Shown piece by piece: positions 53,483 to 63,905 of a DNA stretch of 64,000 nucleotides. Both the position numbers and the translations under genes were made by a program. Source of the DNA: Balneolales bacterium (GTDB lineage: Bacteria; Bacteroidota; Rhodothermia; Balneolales; Cyclonatronaceae); assembly GCA_020832405.1 (NCBI GenBank), contig JAFIET010000006.1, positions 1-64,000 on the forward strand, given 5' to 3'. Position 1 is the first letter of the stretch, and the number at the start of each line of letters is the position of its first letter. Under the pieces are notes generated by a model. That model was not told the DNA's origin, searched no databases, and saw nothing but the letters and a program-made list of their open reading frames with translations.

Positions 53483-55081
53483 ATGAACACGTATTACTCT
53501 TTAAGATATTTAGCTTCTGAGTTAAATGCAATGCTCTCTGAGGCAGTGTTTGCGCAGGCTGTTACGAGCCGCAAAAATGAGATCGGCTTGTTTTTCTCCG
53601 GCCCGGAACAGGAGCTTAAAATAATGGTATCAACGGATCCGCAGCGAACCGCTGTATTTACTGACCCACGGGTTTCTGTTAAAAAATCTAACTCAGCTTC
53701 TTTCTTTTCATCCCTCGCAGGCTACACCGTTAAGAAAATTCATATTGCAGAATCTGACCGATTTATTTTTATTCGTTTTCAGGATTCTGAGATATTTCTT
53801 ACCCTCAAAATGTTTGGAAATGATCCCAATATTTTTTTGACCGACGGTGATAAAATTATTGAAGCTTTCAAAAATCCTTCCCGTTATACCGGTGCAAATC
53901 TGCCTTTGCCGCAGTCACTTAAGGCACCTTTACTCTCAGAAGCCAAAGGCGGTTTTAAGCGCAAAGTTCAGCAGGCCTGGCCGCAGCTCCCGCGTGTTTT
54001 TTTGGATGAACTTATTGCTTTTCATAAGCTTGATGAACTCCCGCCTGATCAGGCTGACGAACTCCTAAGCAGCATTCATTTACAACTGACGCACAGCCCC
54101 GAGCCCCGCATTCTGCATGACGGCCGATTTTCACTTTTTTCTGCAGCGAACTTTCCAGTTGACGGAGCTGAAACTTTTACTGACATCAACACGGCGGTTC
54201 GCGTAGCCTTTTTTTCTGAAAGACGGGAAAATGTTTTTGCAAAGGAACTTCTGCTGCTGCAAAAACGCATTGAAAAACTCCGTGCACGGTACGAATCGGC
54301 CCTGCAGGATGCCGATAACGCCAGAAAAAGCATTGAAAAGGCTGAATTTTACGAACAGACGGGCAATATTCTGATGGCACATGCGCACGAAGCCTTGCCG
54401 GCTTCGGAGGAAATCGAGCTGGAAGATTTTTATCAGGCAGGAACAAAGCGCCGTATTAAGCTCGATCCGCGCCTCGGTATTGCAGGCAACGCTGCCCGAT
54501 ATTTTGAACTCCGAAAAAAAGCTGAACGGGCCTTCGAAACGGCAGCTGAGTATGCGGAAATGATCGAAGGCCGTTTTTCACAGCTTCGTGAAATCGAAGA
54601 AAAATTACAGCATGTAACCGACCTGAGGGCGCTTGATGCCCTGAAAGCCGAATACAGCAGCCATGAATTATTTCGGAAAAAACAGTTGCCCGGTGCGGAG
54701 AGCGTAAGGCCCTATAAGTTTGGCCGAATCGGGAAGTATGAGGTCTGGATTGGCAAAAATGCAAAAAGCAACGATCTGATTATGCGGGATTCCCATAAGG
54801 AAGATATCTGGATGCACGCCAAAGGCGTTGCCGGTTCGCATGTAATCATTCGTATGAACCGCGCACAGACCGAGCCGGATGTGTCTCAGCTTGAAAAAGC
54901 GGCCGGGTGGGCAGCCTGGTTTTCCAAAGCCAAAGGCAGCGCTTTCACTCCGGTAATCAAAACCAGGCGTAAATTTGTGCGCAAACAAAAACAAGGACCG
55001 GCAGGCGCTGTGCTGATTGACAGAGAAGAAGTACTCATAGTGCCGCCCGTTCAGCCCCGGGCTGATGAACTGGAGGATTAA
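53483..55081 (+). CDS. RqcH-like NFACT-family ribosome quality-control protein
   Basis: 532 residues. NFACT-N domain (1-~200) with the conserved Asp-Arg pair (D92-R93 in ESDRFIFI), matching the tRNA-binding DR of B. subtilis RqcH; a coiled coil (about 250-390, LLLQKRIEKLRARYESALQ); and the NFACT-R/DUF814 domain with EVWIGKNAKSNDLIMRDSHKEDIWMHAKGVAGSHVIIRM. RqcH adds C-terminal Ala tails to nascent chains on stalled 50S subunits. The arrangement is complete. It lies four bases upstream of aroK. Confidence 0.9.
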   Translation: MNTYYSLRYLASELNAMLSEAVFAQAVTSRKNEIGLFFSGPEQELKIMVSTDPQRTAVFTDPRVSVKKSNSASFFSSLAGYTVKKIHIAESDRFIFIRFQDSEIFLTLKMFGNDPNIFLTDGDKIIEAFKNPSRYTGANLPLPQSLKAPLLSEAKGGFKRKVQQAWPQLPRVFLDELIAFHKLDELPPDQADELLSSIHLQLTHSPEPRILHDGRFSLFSAANFPVDGAETFTDINTAVRVAFFSERRENVFAKELLLLQKRIEKLRARYESALQDADNARKSIEKAEFYEQTGNILMAHAHEALPASEEIELEDFYQAGTKRRIKLDPRLGIAGNAARYFELRKKAERAFETAAEYAEMIEGRFSQLREIEEKLQHVTDLRALDALKAEYSSHELFRKKQLPGAESVRPYKFGRIGKYEVWIGKNAKSNDLIMRDSHKEDIWMHAKGVAGSHVIIRMNRAQTEPDVSQLEKAAGWAAWFSKAKGSAFTPVIKTRRKFVRKQKQGPAGAVLIDREEVLIVPPVQPRADELED

Positions 55082-55084
55082 CCG

Positions 55085-55651
55085 ATGAATGCTTACTTCC
55101 CGAAAATGATCACCCTTTGTGGTATGATGGGCTGCGGTAAATCAGCTCACGGGCGGCAGCTTGCAAAGCAGCTTGGCCGCCCTTTTCTGGACCTTGATCA
55201 GGAAATAGAGCGGGTTTTTGGCAAAGCTGTTCACGCAATATTTGCACAGAACGGTGAAGCCGCTTTCCGCGCTGCTGAGCGGGAAATTCTCGCAAAGCTG
55301 CTGTTCGGAGAATCTGCCGTTATTGCGCTTGGAGGAGGCGCGCTTCAGGATGAAAGTAATGCCCGCTTTATACGCGAAAACAGCATTTTATGCTTTATTG
55401 ATGCTCCGTTTGATAGTATTTTAGACAGGGTGCAGCGCAATACAAGAAGGCCGCTATTGCTTAATGAAAACGGAACACTCAAAACCGAAGAGGAAATACG
55501 TAACATACTGCTGTCACTCGATCAAAAACGACGGCCCTTATACGAAACTGCACAGATTCATTTCAGGCCTCATCCTAACGCAAAGGTATGGGCTTCAGTA
55601 AAAAAGTTAATACAACAGATTGATGCACACAGCCGAAAAACAGAAAATTAG
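55085..55651 (+). CDS. aroK: Shikimate kinase
   Basis: 188 residues. Walker A GMMGCGKSAHG, FLDLDQEIERVFGKAVHAIFAQNGEAAFRAAE (shikimate-binding Asp and Arg), and IALGGGAL. Phosphorylates shikimate in the aromatic pathway. Overlaps the aroB start by about 29 bases, so co-translated; it also follows the RqcH-like gene closely. Confidence 0.93.
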   Translation: MNAYFPKMITLCGMMGCGKSAHGRQLAKQLGRPFLDLDQEIERVFGKAVHAIFAQNGEAAFRAAEREILAKLLFGESAVIALGGGALQDESNARFIRENSILCFIDAPFDSILDRVQRNTRRPLLLNENGTLKTEEEIRNILLSLDQKRRPLYETAQIHFRPHPNAKVWASVKKLIQQIDAHSRKTEN

Positions 55652-56729
55652 CGTAAAAGAAGCCATTGATTATCAGGTTGTTACGGCTGATGAGCCGTGG
55701 GAAGAACTTGCGGAAATTATCCGCTCAATCAATACACAGCAGGCTGTATTTTTTGTCGATGAAAATGTGTTCCGCCTCCAGGATGCATTCATCGCCCGGC
55801 TTGAAAGCCTGGTGAAGCGCCCGATACTGGCACGCGTGCCTGCCGGTGAACAAAGCAAAAGTGTGCAGAACTGGGCCTCCCTGGTTGATTTTTGTCTGGA
55901 ACAGGGCATCGACCGGCAAACTCCGCTTGTGGCTGTGGGCGGTGGCGTTACGGGTGATCTTGCGGGTTTTGTGGCTGCTTCTGTGCTGCGCGGCCTCCCG
56001 CTCATTCACATCCCGACTACCATCCTTGCCATTGTTGACAGCTCCATTGGGGGCAAAACCGGCGTTAATCATTCAGTTGGTAAAAACCTGGTCGGCGCTT
56101 TTTATCAGCCCCGGGCGGTCGTTTCTTTTCTCAAGGTGCTCGATACCCTGCCCGACAGCGAATTTATTAGCGGTTTTGCAGAAGTTCTGAAGTATGGCGC
56201 CATTGAAGATACCGGCATTCTTGCGCTCCTTAACGGGCGGAGTATTTTAAGCCTGCGTAAAGACCCTCAGCTTTTGAAAGAAATTGTACAGCGGTGTATT
56301 AAAGTGAAAGCAAGGGTCGTTAGTGAAGACACCAAAGAAGCAGGCCTGCGCATGATTCTTAACTACGGACATACCTTCGGCCATGCCCTCGAAAAAGTTG
56401 CGGGCTACGGCTGTATCTCACATGGTCAGGCTGTATTCGCCGGCATGGTAGCTGCCGGTGTTATGGCGCAAAAGTTAGGCGCACGTATCGACAACAGCTT
56501 AATTGATCAGCATGCAGCGGCTTTTGTTACACGAGGCTTTTTCGATCACTTTTCCATTGAAGACCTCAATAAAGCCATGCAGTCTGATAAAAAAGTGAGC
56601 CGCGCCACAGTACGCTTTATTCTATTGCACGAATATGGCAGACCTTATCTGCACCCTGTTAACGATGCTGAATTTATTACATCAGTTTGGGAAGAAAGCT
56701 TCCAAAAAATGAATCAGCTTTGCAGCTGA
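55623..56729 (+). CDS. aroB: 3-dehydroquinate synthase
   Basis: 368 residues from the ATG at 55623 (a TTG three bases earlier is in frame). NAD-binding GGGVTGDLAGFVAASVLRGLPLIHIPTTILAIVDSSIGGKTGVNHSVGKNLVGAFYQP, EVLKYGAIED, and metal-binding His in NYGHTFGHALE and CISHGQAVFAG. It forms 3-dehydroquinate from DAHP. The aroK-aroB pairing is the classical order. Supplies chorismate, the substrate of menF at 25 kb. Confidence 0.95.
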   Translation: MHTAEKQKISVKEAIDYQVVTADEPWEELAEIIRSINTQQAVFFVDENVFRLQDAFIARLESLVKRPILARVPAGEQSKSVQNWASLVDFCLEQGIDRQTPLVAVGGGVTGDLAGFVAASVLRGLPLIHIPTTILAIVDSSIGGKTGVNHSVGKNLVGAFYQPRAVVSFLKVLDTLPDSEFISGFAEVLKYGAIEDTGILALLNGRSILSLRKDPQLLKEIVQRCIKVKARVVSEDTKEAGLRMILNYGHTFGHALEKVAGYGCISHGQAVFAGMVAAGVMAQKLGARIDNSLIDQHAAAFVTRGFFDHFSIEDLNKAMQSDKKVSRATVRFILLHEYGRPYLHPVNDAEFITSVWEESFQKMNQLCS

Positions 56730-56754
56730 ATGACCTCTAATTCTGTTTTTACAC

Positions 56755-59700
56755 GTGATTCTTAAATGGGTTTATACCATCTGGCGTTATTTCTGGACAG
56801 CTTTTTTTGCGCTGCTCATGATAGTGTCATTTGTTTTTGGGATGGTATTGTTGCTGCTTCAGCTTTCGGCCGTTCAGCAATGGGTAGCTGACGGCATTAC
56901 AGATCGTTTCAATGAGCGTTTTGAAGGAAATATCACCATCGGCTCTGTGCGGGGTACGTTACCCCTTGAACTCGAGCTCTCTGATGTAACCCTTACTTTG
57001 CCTCTGAACGATGCCTCGGGGGGCGATATCGGGGAAAACCTCGCGGATACCCTTCTCAGCACAAGTCAGCTGTATATACGCCTTGATTTGCAACGAACCC
57101 TTTTTGACCGCCTTACCATATCTTCCATCCGGATTGAAAAACCGGAAATCAGGCTTGCCTTCGAGCCTGATCAGCCACCGGGCCTTGCCCGGGCATTTCG
57201 GCTGAAAAACCCGGATCAGGCCGATTCAGTGCATACTGCCGTTAGTGGTCGCGCATCCCTCGCAGCAGATCTGCCCCGCATTTACTTACAGGATCTGACT
57301 CTTAACGGAGGCAGGATTAACCTCAGCGGCCTCAGCAACACGGGCATAGATACGACTGTTGTAAATCTCCCTGACGCCTTTTCCGCTGAGGACTTACAGA
57401 TCAGCTTAAACCTCGAGCTTTTTGAAGATCAGCGGTTGCTGGCCTTCCGTGAGCTGCGCTTCCGCTCCGATGCCCTTCCTTTTGAAGAACTGCTGTTCAG
57501 AGGGCAGCTGTACACCGATGAGCGTTTTCTCGAATTTAATCGCATCACCCTGCAAACACCGCAGAGCCTGCTGCGTTTTAATCTTATTTTTGAGGGTGTA
57601 AATGCAGCCATGCCCGACCTCACTGAACAGCTCAAATCGGCCAGCTTTCAGTTCAGGGTTGATGAATCCCGTGTGCTTACAGATGAGTTCAGACCGCTGT
57701 TTCCGGCTCTGCCTGTGCTCGGCAAAGCACTGGAAGTTGGCTTGCAGGCTCGGGGAAGCCTTGGCGAAGCCGAACTCTCCCGGTTTAGCCTCCGTTTTGG
57801 CGACAGCAGCCTGCAGCTCTATGGTGAAGCCTCAGGGCTATCCGGCCCGTTCGCTTACGCGGCCGTTATCGACTACCTGAACGTAACTTCCGACGATCTT
57901 GACCTGCTGTTCGCTGAAGTCGGGCCATTCCGGCTTCGCGAGCTTGAACTTTTTACACTCAGGGGAGAAGTTTCCGGAACCCTCTCTGAGCTTGATGCAG
58001 AGCTGCGGGCAGAATCAGCAGCCGGCGAACTCCTTCTAAGAAGTAGTGCCAACTGGGCCAGTCTGCCGGTCTATGACACGCAGCTCGAAGTCAGAAACCT
58101 GAGGTTCTCACGCCTGCCGAGTATGCAAATGGGCAATTCTGTTCTTAATTTCGCCGTGAATGCCACAGGCAGCGGAAGTACCCTGGCCAACGGAAAAGGA
58201 AAGCTCGAAGCAGCCCTGACCAACAGCAGAATAACGGATCTTCAGCTGGATGACGTGCTGCTAAAGCTCGAACTCAAAGACGGTTTCCTCGAGCCGGACT
58301 TGCTGGTTCGTCAGCCGGAGGGAGGTGAACTCAGCCTGCGCGGCTGGCTCGACCTTATCAGCGAGCAGCCCCTGCTGAACCTCGAAGGAAGGCTCAGCGG
58401 CTTCAGGCCGGAGCTCACTCTGCTGGATGAGCAAATCCTACCCGGCCTGCTTAATTCGGATATCACCCTTGTAATTCAGGGCAGCGATGCCGATAGTTTT
58501 GTAGGGGAAGTTTATCTCAACCTGATCAGCTCTGTTTACGGGGATGAAAATATCGACGAGTTTGAGTTTTTTGTAACCCTTGAGGAAGACGCCGCCGCTG
58601 TATCAGCTGATCAGGGATCTCCCCACAGGCTGCTGAGGATTGGCGGTACCATGCTTGAAGCCGAAATCAGGGGCAGGCTTATCCCTTCGGAGCTCCTTGC
58701 TGTAACCGAATACTGGTATCAGCAAATTGACCGCCTTATCACGGAGCGCTCGCTGTACCAGCTCAGCGATGCAGCTCCGGTTTCGGCACGGCAGCTCAGC
58801 CGCCATGCTGCCCAAATGCCGGCACAACAGCTCAATATAAAAATGCAGCTCGACGATCTGAGCCTGCTTCACGCACTATTTCCGGCTGTTCCACGAATCA
58901 ATACCCTCTCCAACCTCGATGCAACCGTAACGGCCGATGGCTCATCTGTACAATTCAGATCTTCCTTTTTCTCTGATTTTATTGATGCCGAAGCCGTAAC
59001 TGCCGACAGCGTTGTAAGCCGGCTCTCATTCAGTATAAGGCCGGATGCAGAAGCCGGCTTCTTCTCCGGCCTGCTACAGCTTGATGCCGCAAGCATCGGC
59101 ACCCGCAACGGGCAACAGCTGCGCGATGCAAGCCTCATGCTCGATATGTACGACGAAGCCTTCGTGCTTCAGCATCTCCGCCTTGTAACCGGCGACGATG
59201 TGATGCTCGGTGCAATGGCAAGTGCCGTATTCACCAACCGCGATGTAGATATCCGCCTCATGGATTTCTTTGTGGGTGATGAAGCCTACACCTGGAGTAA
59301 CATCCGGCAGACACCAATCCGAATTTTTGACGGAGGTCAGATTTTTGTGGACCGCCTCGAGTTTGGAAATCAGGAAGAGCGCTTCATCATTGAAGGAACC
59401 TTCAGTGAAGACCCGGATGACGTAGTGTACTATAACATCAGCGGCCTGCAGCTTGAGCGCATTTCTGCCCTCATTAACAGGCGCGTGAGTTTCAGCGGTA
59501 CGCTTGACGGCAGCTTTGAAACCCGGACCATAGGCTCAGACCCGGGTTTCAGGGGCGGCTTTCAGGTTGATAGGCTCCGCCTCAATGAGCGGCTTGTTGG
59601 CGATATTACTTTCAACAGCAGTTTCAACGCGCTGCTCGAACGCTTTGATACCATCCTCACTGTTCAGGCACAACCCGATGACATTTCGGAGGAGGAGGCC

Positions 59701-61554
59701 GGCGGGCCGTTTTTTACAGATGACCTTGTAGTGAAAGATGTAGTTGTGGAGGGCTTCTTTAATACCCTTGCTTCGGCAAGGGAAACCGGCGTGTATGCAT
59801 CTTTTGATGTGCGTCTCAATGAAATCGACCTTTGGGTTCTCCCGCTTATTGTGAGTAATGTTTTTGAAGAAGTGGAAGGCCGCGCAAGAGGAAACGGCGT
59901 TTTTGAATGGGGAGAAGAGGGCATGTATTTTGATTCCCGCTTTGAACTGATCGATATTGAACTTGTACCCGTATTTCTGATGACCCGCCTCGTGCTAAAC
60001 GGAAACATCGATTTCAGCAGTGAACGCGGTGTTGAAATCAACAATGTAAGGGTGCGTGACACCCGCAACGGAAGAGGAACTTTGAGCGGCGTAGTTGACC
60101 TCAACAACTTCACCGGCCCAACGCTGTTCAACTTGCAGCTTCAGATGAATAACCTCACCTTTCTGAACAATCAGGCCGGCCCTGATGTGCCATTCTTCGG
60201 CCGCGGGCAGGGAACCGGTATTGTAAGGCTTTCCGGTTCTAACGATGATCCGTTCATCAGTACACCGCAACCTATTGTGATGAGCGGTAACTCCATCATC
60301 TCCATCCCGATCAGCACCGATCAGTCGGTTGAAGGTGGTACACGGTTTATTCAGTTTGTGGATGAATTTGATTTCAGCCGGCTATTCCTCCCGCCGGATC
60401 CCGAAAACGGCGGAAACGGACAAAACGGGCGGGAAGTGAACCTCACCTTTATGGAAAAATTCGGCCTCGACCTTCAGTTTGTTGCAAACGATAATATGAC
60501 GGTTCGTCTTATTTTTGACGAAGTGACCTCCGAAATCCTTTCCGCGCGCGGTACCGGGCGCATCCGCTTGGGGCTTCAGGATGAGGTTTTTCAGGTATTC
60601 GGAAGTTTCGATGTGGCAAGCGGCGACTATTTGTTTGTAGGCGGCGATATTTTCAGCCGAAGGTTTACCCTGCGCGATGGCGGAACCATTACCTGGGACG
60701 GCGACCCCATCAACGCTATGATTGATGTTTCGGCCTCATACAGGGCGCGGCCCAACATCAACGTGCTGCGGCCCGGAACCACTATTGATGACGTACCCGT
60801 GCGCATCCCCGTTGACCTCGTGCTGGTGATTACCGGCACCCTCGACAGTATCGAAAACGATTTCTTTTTCGAATTTCCTACCGGGACAGACATCACCCAG
60901 ATTGCCGCAATTCAGGCCGCGCTCGATAATGAAGATACCAAGTTGTTACAGGCTACCAGCATTTTGCTCTCCGGCAATTTTGTGCCGCTCGACAGCGAAC
61001 TGAACAGCGTGTTCGCCAATCAGTTCGGGGCACAGGGCCTGAGCATGTTGCTTTCCTCACAAATCAGCAGCCTGCTTAATTCTAACATCAGCAATCTTGA
61101 TATTGACCTGAACCTAACCGGCTTCGATGAAGCCGACCTCGGCATTGCGCTGCGTCTGTTCGACGATCGCCTCACCGTGCGCCGCGAAGGAACCGTTACC
61201 GGCCCGGATTCACACTGGGGCGATTTCGACGTAACCTACCGCTTTAACCGCTATTTTTCGATTGAAGCCTTTCTGCGCAGGGAGTCGCTGCTGCCTTCCG
61301 CCATCTCGGTGGGCCGCGACCAAAACGATGAAGTTTACGGTATTGGTCTGGAAGCGCGGGTACAGTTCAATACCTGGGGTGAATTACGCGACCGCATATG
61401 GGGTTCTGTAAGGAGGCTGTTCGGTTTGAGAGACGCCGATGAATCAGCCGCATCTGAAAACGACCCCGACAATCAGCCGCTTTCTTATTTTCCGGCCGCG
61501 GCTACTGAAGCAAGAACCGAAACAAGGCCCGCAAGCCGGCGGGTACATCCCTGA
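56755..61554 (+). CDS. TamB-like (DUF490) translocation/assembly protein
   Basis: 1599 residues from a GTG at 56755. One membrane helix near 12-37, then a long repeated beta-rich body (AsmA-like start with GNITIGSVRGTLPLELELSDVTL) typical of the bridge-forming groove, and a C-terminal DUF490/TamB domain (about 1200-1530; VGGDIFSRRFTLRDGGTITWDGDPINAMIDVSASYRARPNIN). TamB-like proteins span the periplasm and move phospholipids or assist autotransporter assembly. The partner TamA/BamA-type gene is not adjacent. The C-terminal tail (1535-1599) is disordered. It follows aroB by 25 bases. Confidence 0.88.
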   Translation: MILKWVYTIWRYFWTAFFALLMIVSFVFGMVLLLLQLSAVQQWVADGITDRFNERFEGNITIGSVRGTLPLELELSDVTLTLPLNDASGGDIGENLADTLLSTSQLYIRLDLQRTLFDRLTISSIRIEKPEIRLAFEPDQPPGLARAFRLKNPDQADSVHTAVSGRASLAADLPRIYLQDLTLNGGRINLSGLSNTGIDTTVVNLPDAFSAEDLQISLNLELFEDQRLLAFRELRFRSDALPFEELLFRGQLYTDERFLEFNRITLQTPQSLLRFNLIFEGVNAAMPDLTEQLKSASFQFRVDESRVLTDEFRPLFPALPVLGKALEVGLQARGSLGEAELSRFSLRFGDSSLQLYGEASGLSGPFAYAAVIDYLNVTSDDLDLLFAEVGPFRLRELELFTLRGEVSGTLSELDAELRAESAAGELLLRSSANWASLPVYDTQLEVRNLRFSRLPSMQMGNSVLNFAVNATGSGSTLANGKGKLEAALTNSRITDLQLDDVLLKLELKDGFLEPDLLVRQPEGGELSLRGWLDLISEQPLLNLEGRLSGFRPELTLLDEQILPGLLNSDITLVIQGSDADSFVGEVYLNLISSVYGDENIDEFEFFVTLEEDAAAVSADQGSPHRLLRIGGTMLEAEIRGRLIPSELLAVTEYWYQQIDRLITERSLYQLSDAAPVSARQLSRHAAQMPAQQLNIKMQLDDLSLLHALFPAVPRINTLSNLDATVTADGSSVQFRSSFFSDFIDAEAVTADSVVSRLSFSIRPDAEAGFFSGLLQLDAASIGTRNGQQLRDASLMLDMYDEAFVLQHLRLVTGDDVMLGAMASAVFTNRDVDIRLMDFFVGDEAYTWSNIRQTPIRIFDGGQIFVDRLEFGNQEERFIIEGTFSEDPDDVVYYNISGLQLERISALINRRVSFSGTLDGSFETRTIGSDPGFRGGFQVDRLRLNERLVGDITFNSSFNALLERFDTILTVQAQPDDISEEEAGGPFFTDDLVVKDVVVEGFFNTLASARETGVYASFDVRLNEIDLWVLPLIVSNVFEEVEGRARGNGVFEWGEEGMYFDSRFELIDIELVPVFLMTRLVLNGNIDFSSERGVEINNVRVRDTRNGRGTLSGVVDLNNFTGPTLFNLQLQMNNLTFLNNQAGPDVPFFGRGQGTGIVRLSGSNDDPFISTPQPIVMSGNSIISIPISTDQSVEGGTRFIQFVDEFDFSRLFLPPDPENGGNGQNGREVNLTFMEKFGLDLQFVANDNMTVRLIFDEVTSEILSARGTGRIRLGLQDEVFQVFGSFDVASGDYLFVGGDIFSRRFTLRDGGTITWDGDPINAMIDVSASYRARPNINVLRPGTTIDDVPVRIPVDLVLVITGTLDSIENDFFFEFPTGTDITQIAAIQAALDNEDTKLLQATSILLSGNFVPLDSELNSVFANQFGAQGLSMLLSSQISSLLNSNISNLDIDLNLTGFDEADLGIALRLFDDRLTVRREGTVTGPDSHWGDFDVTYRFNRYFSIEAFLRRESLLPSAISVGRDQNDEVYGIGLEARVQFNTWGELRDRIWGSVRRLFGLRDADESAASENDPDNQPLSYFPAAATEARTETRPASRRVHP

Positions 61555-61664
61555 GCCGGCACTGGTATCCCCGAAAAAAAGGGTGATACCCGCATCAAAA
61601 TAAATCAATACTTTGTACCAGCTTACAGCCGGCTCTAATAATTAATGAATTTCAAACGAACACC

Positions 61665-63821
61665 ATGGGAAAAAAGAAAAAAGTAAAAGAACTTGAAGCC
61701 TTCATGCTTGGCTTCCTTCGCAAAAACACCGAATATGAGGTGCCGGAAGAGCTGCTGCTAAAAACAGCACAGCATACCGGCGGGCAGGTTAAAGCGCTAA
61801 AGCGCGCGCTCGACGGTCTGATAGACTCCGGAGCGGTTATCCGCAATAACAAGGGAGAGCTCAGCCTGGCCAAAGGCGGCACAGTTGAGGCTGCAAGAGC
61901 TGAAGGGCAGGTCGGAAAAATTTCCATTAACCGGCACGGAACCGGCTTCGTAACACTTGAAGGCCATGATGAGGACATCCGCATACCCGGTAAAAAACTG
62001 AGCGTAGCCCTCGACCGTGATATTGTACGCATAAGGCTTCAGGGAACCGACCGCATGGGGCGCACCGAAGGTAAAGTACTCGACATTGTGGAGCGCGGAA
62101 AGAAGTATTACGTAGGTACGCTCAAACGCGAAAACAAAAATGCCTGGCTTATTGAGCCGGATGAAAAGTCGGCCCACACCGAATTTTATGTGCAGCCCGG
62201 TAACATCAGTGGCGGTCAGTCAGGCGATAAAGTGATTTTTAAACTGCTCGATTGGGTGCACCCCCGTTCGCTGCCGGAAGCAATTGTGACCGAAGTACTT
62301 GGTGCCAAGGGAACCAACCGGGCTGAAGTGCTTTCCATACTCGCAGAAAATGACATGATAAGCAGCTTCACCCCTGAAGTTGAGGAATGGTGCGAACAAA
62401 TTCCCCTTTTTCCGGGCGAAGAAGAAATTGCACGCCGCAGGGACATTCGCGACATGCTCGTATTTACCATAGACCCCGAAGACGCCAAAGATTTTGATGA
62501 CGCCCTCAGCATTTCCGAACTCGAAAACGGAAACTATTATCTTGGGGTGCATATTGCCGATGTAAGCTACTACGTGCATCCTAAAACCATACTCGATGAT
62601 GCCGCCCATGAGCGGGCAACGAGTGTGTACCTGGTTGACCGTGTGATACCGATGCTGCCCGAAAAGCTCAGCAACGGCGTTTGCAGCCTGCGACCTAACG
62701 AGGACAAGATGACCTACAGCTGTTTCATGGAGGTAAGCCCGGCAGGTGAGGTGCTTGGCTATAGCATTGAGGAAACCGTGATTCACTCCAAATACCGCCT
62801 CACATATGAGCAGGCACAGGAAATTATTGAAGGCAAGGCACATGCAGAGCTGAGTGAACCAATGGAGATGCTGGTAAAACTCACGGACCGCCTCACCGAA
62901 AAACGTTTCGAAGAAAACGCCATCGATTTTGAAACACCCGAGCCCCGTTTTGTGCTTGATGAAAAAGGAACGCCCGTTGATGTGATCATCAAAAAAAGCT
63001 TTAAAGCGCACCGCCTCATTGAAGAATGCATGCTGCTGGCTAACCGCTCGGTAGCCGAACACGTGGACGCCCTGCGGGCAAGGACCGGAAAAAAAATCAC
63101 GCAGGATACTTTTCCGTTTTTCTACCGCATCCACCCGGAGCCCGATACGGAGCGTCTTGAGCAGGTCGCTGAACATGTGCGCCCCGTTGGGATTAAGTTT
63201 GATGTGCGCAAAGGTCAGGTTGACGCCAAAACCATCAATAATGTGCTTAAGCAGGTAAAAGGAAAAAGCATAGAGTTTACCGTAAATGACCTGATGCTCA
63301 GGTCAATGGCTAAGGCGGAGTACTCACCCAAAAACATTGGTCATTTCGGGCTGGGATTTAGTCATTACGCGCATTTTACGAGTCCTATAAGAAGATATCC
63401 GGATGTGCTCGTGCACCGGTTGCTTAAGAGCTACTCAGCCGGACTTCCCTCATATAATTTCAAAAGCCTTCTCACCTATGGCGAGCATTGCAGCGAAAGG
63501 GAACGTGCAGCGGTTACGGCCGAGCGTGATTCTATTAAACTCAAGCAGGTTGAATACCTTTCTACCCGCATCGGGCAGGAGTTTGATGGCGTTGTGAGCG
63601 GTGTAACCGAACGCGGCGTGTACGTGCTTCTTAAAGATATTTACTGCGAAGGCATGGTAAGTATGTCGGAGCTAAGCGACGATTACTATGTTTTCGATAA
63701 GCGCCGGCATTGCCTCACCGGGCGCCGTAAAGGCAGAACTTACATGCTCGGAAATGAGTTGAAGGTTCGTGTCGTAAACACCAATCTGGAACTTCGTCAG
63801 ATTGATTTTGAGCTGGCCTGA
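61665..63821 (+). CDS. rnr: Ribonuclease R (RNase II family 3'-5' exoribonuclease)
   Basis: 718 residues. N-terminal helical and cold-shock domains, then the RNB catalytic core: RRDIRDMLVFTIDPEDAKDFDDALS (about 260-283; four metal-binding Asp), GVHIADVSYYV, RVIPMLPEKLSNGVCSLRPNEDKMTYS, and FGLGFSHYAHFTSPIRRYPDVLVHRLL. The S1 domain (about 630-700; FDGVVSGVTERGVYVLLKD) closes it. RNase R degrades structured RNA. It lacks the Lys-rich C-tail of E. coli RNase R, so is shorter (718 vs 813 aa). Confidence 0.93.
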   Translation: MGKKKKVKELEAFMLGFLRKNTEYEVPEELLLKTAQHTGGQVKALKRALDGLIDSGAVIRNNKGELSLAKGGTVEAARAEGQVGKISINRHGTGFVTLEGHDEDIRIPGKKLSVALDRDIVRIRLQGTDRMGRTEGKVLDIVERGKKYYVGTLKRENKNAWLIEPDEKSAHTEFYVQPGNISGGQSGDKVIFKLLDWVHPRSLPEAIVTEVLGAKGTNRAEVLSILAENDMISSFTPEVEEWCEQIPLFPGEEEIARRRDIRDMLVFTIDPEDAKDFDDALSISELENGNYYLGVHIADVSYYVHPKTILDDAAHERATSVYLVDRVIPMLPEKLSNGVCSLRPNEDKMTYSCFMEVSPAGEVLGYSIEETVIHSKYRLTYEQAQEIIEGKAHAELSEPMEMLVKLTDRLTEKRFEENAIDFETPEPRFVLDEKGTPVDVIIKKSFKAHRLIEECMLLANRSVAEHVDALRARTGKKITQDTFPFFYRIHPEPDTERLEQVAEHVRPVGIKFDVRKGQVDAKTINNVLKQVKGKSIEFTVNDLMLRSMAKAEYSPKNIGHFGLGFSHYAHFTSPIRRYPDVLVHRLLKSYSAGLPSYNFKSLLTYGEHCSERERAAVTAERDSIKLKQVEYLSTRIGQEFDGVVSGVTERGVYVLLKDIYCEGMVSMSELSDDYYVFDKRRHCLTGRRKGRTYMLGNELKVRVVNTNLELRQIDFELA

Positions 63822-63905
63822 TTTTTTTCAGGCGGAGCACGGCAGCGATCAAAAATCCGTTACCTTACTCTTCTGTGTACAGACTAACAAGACCCCTAAT
63901 CAACC

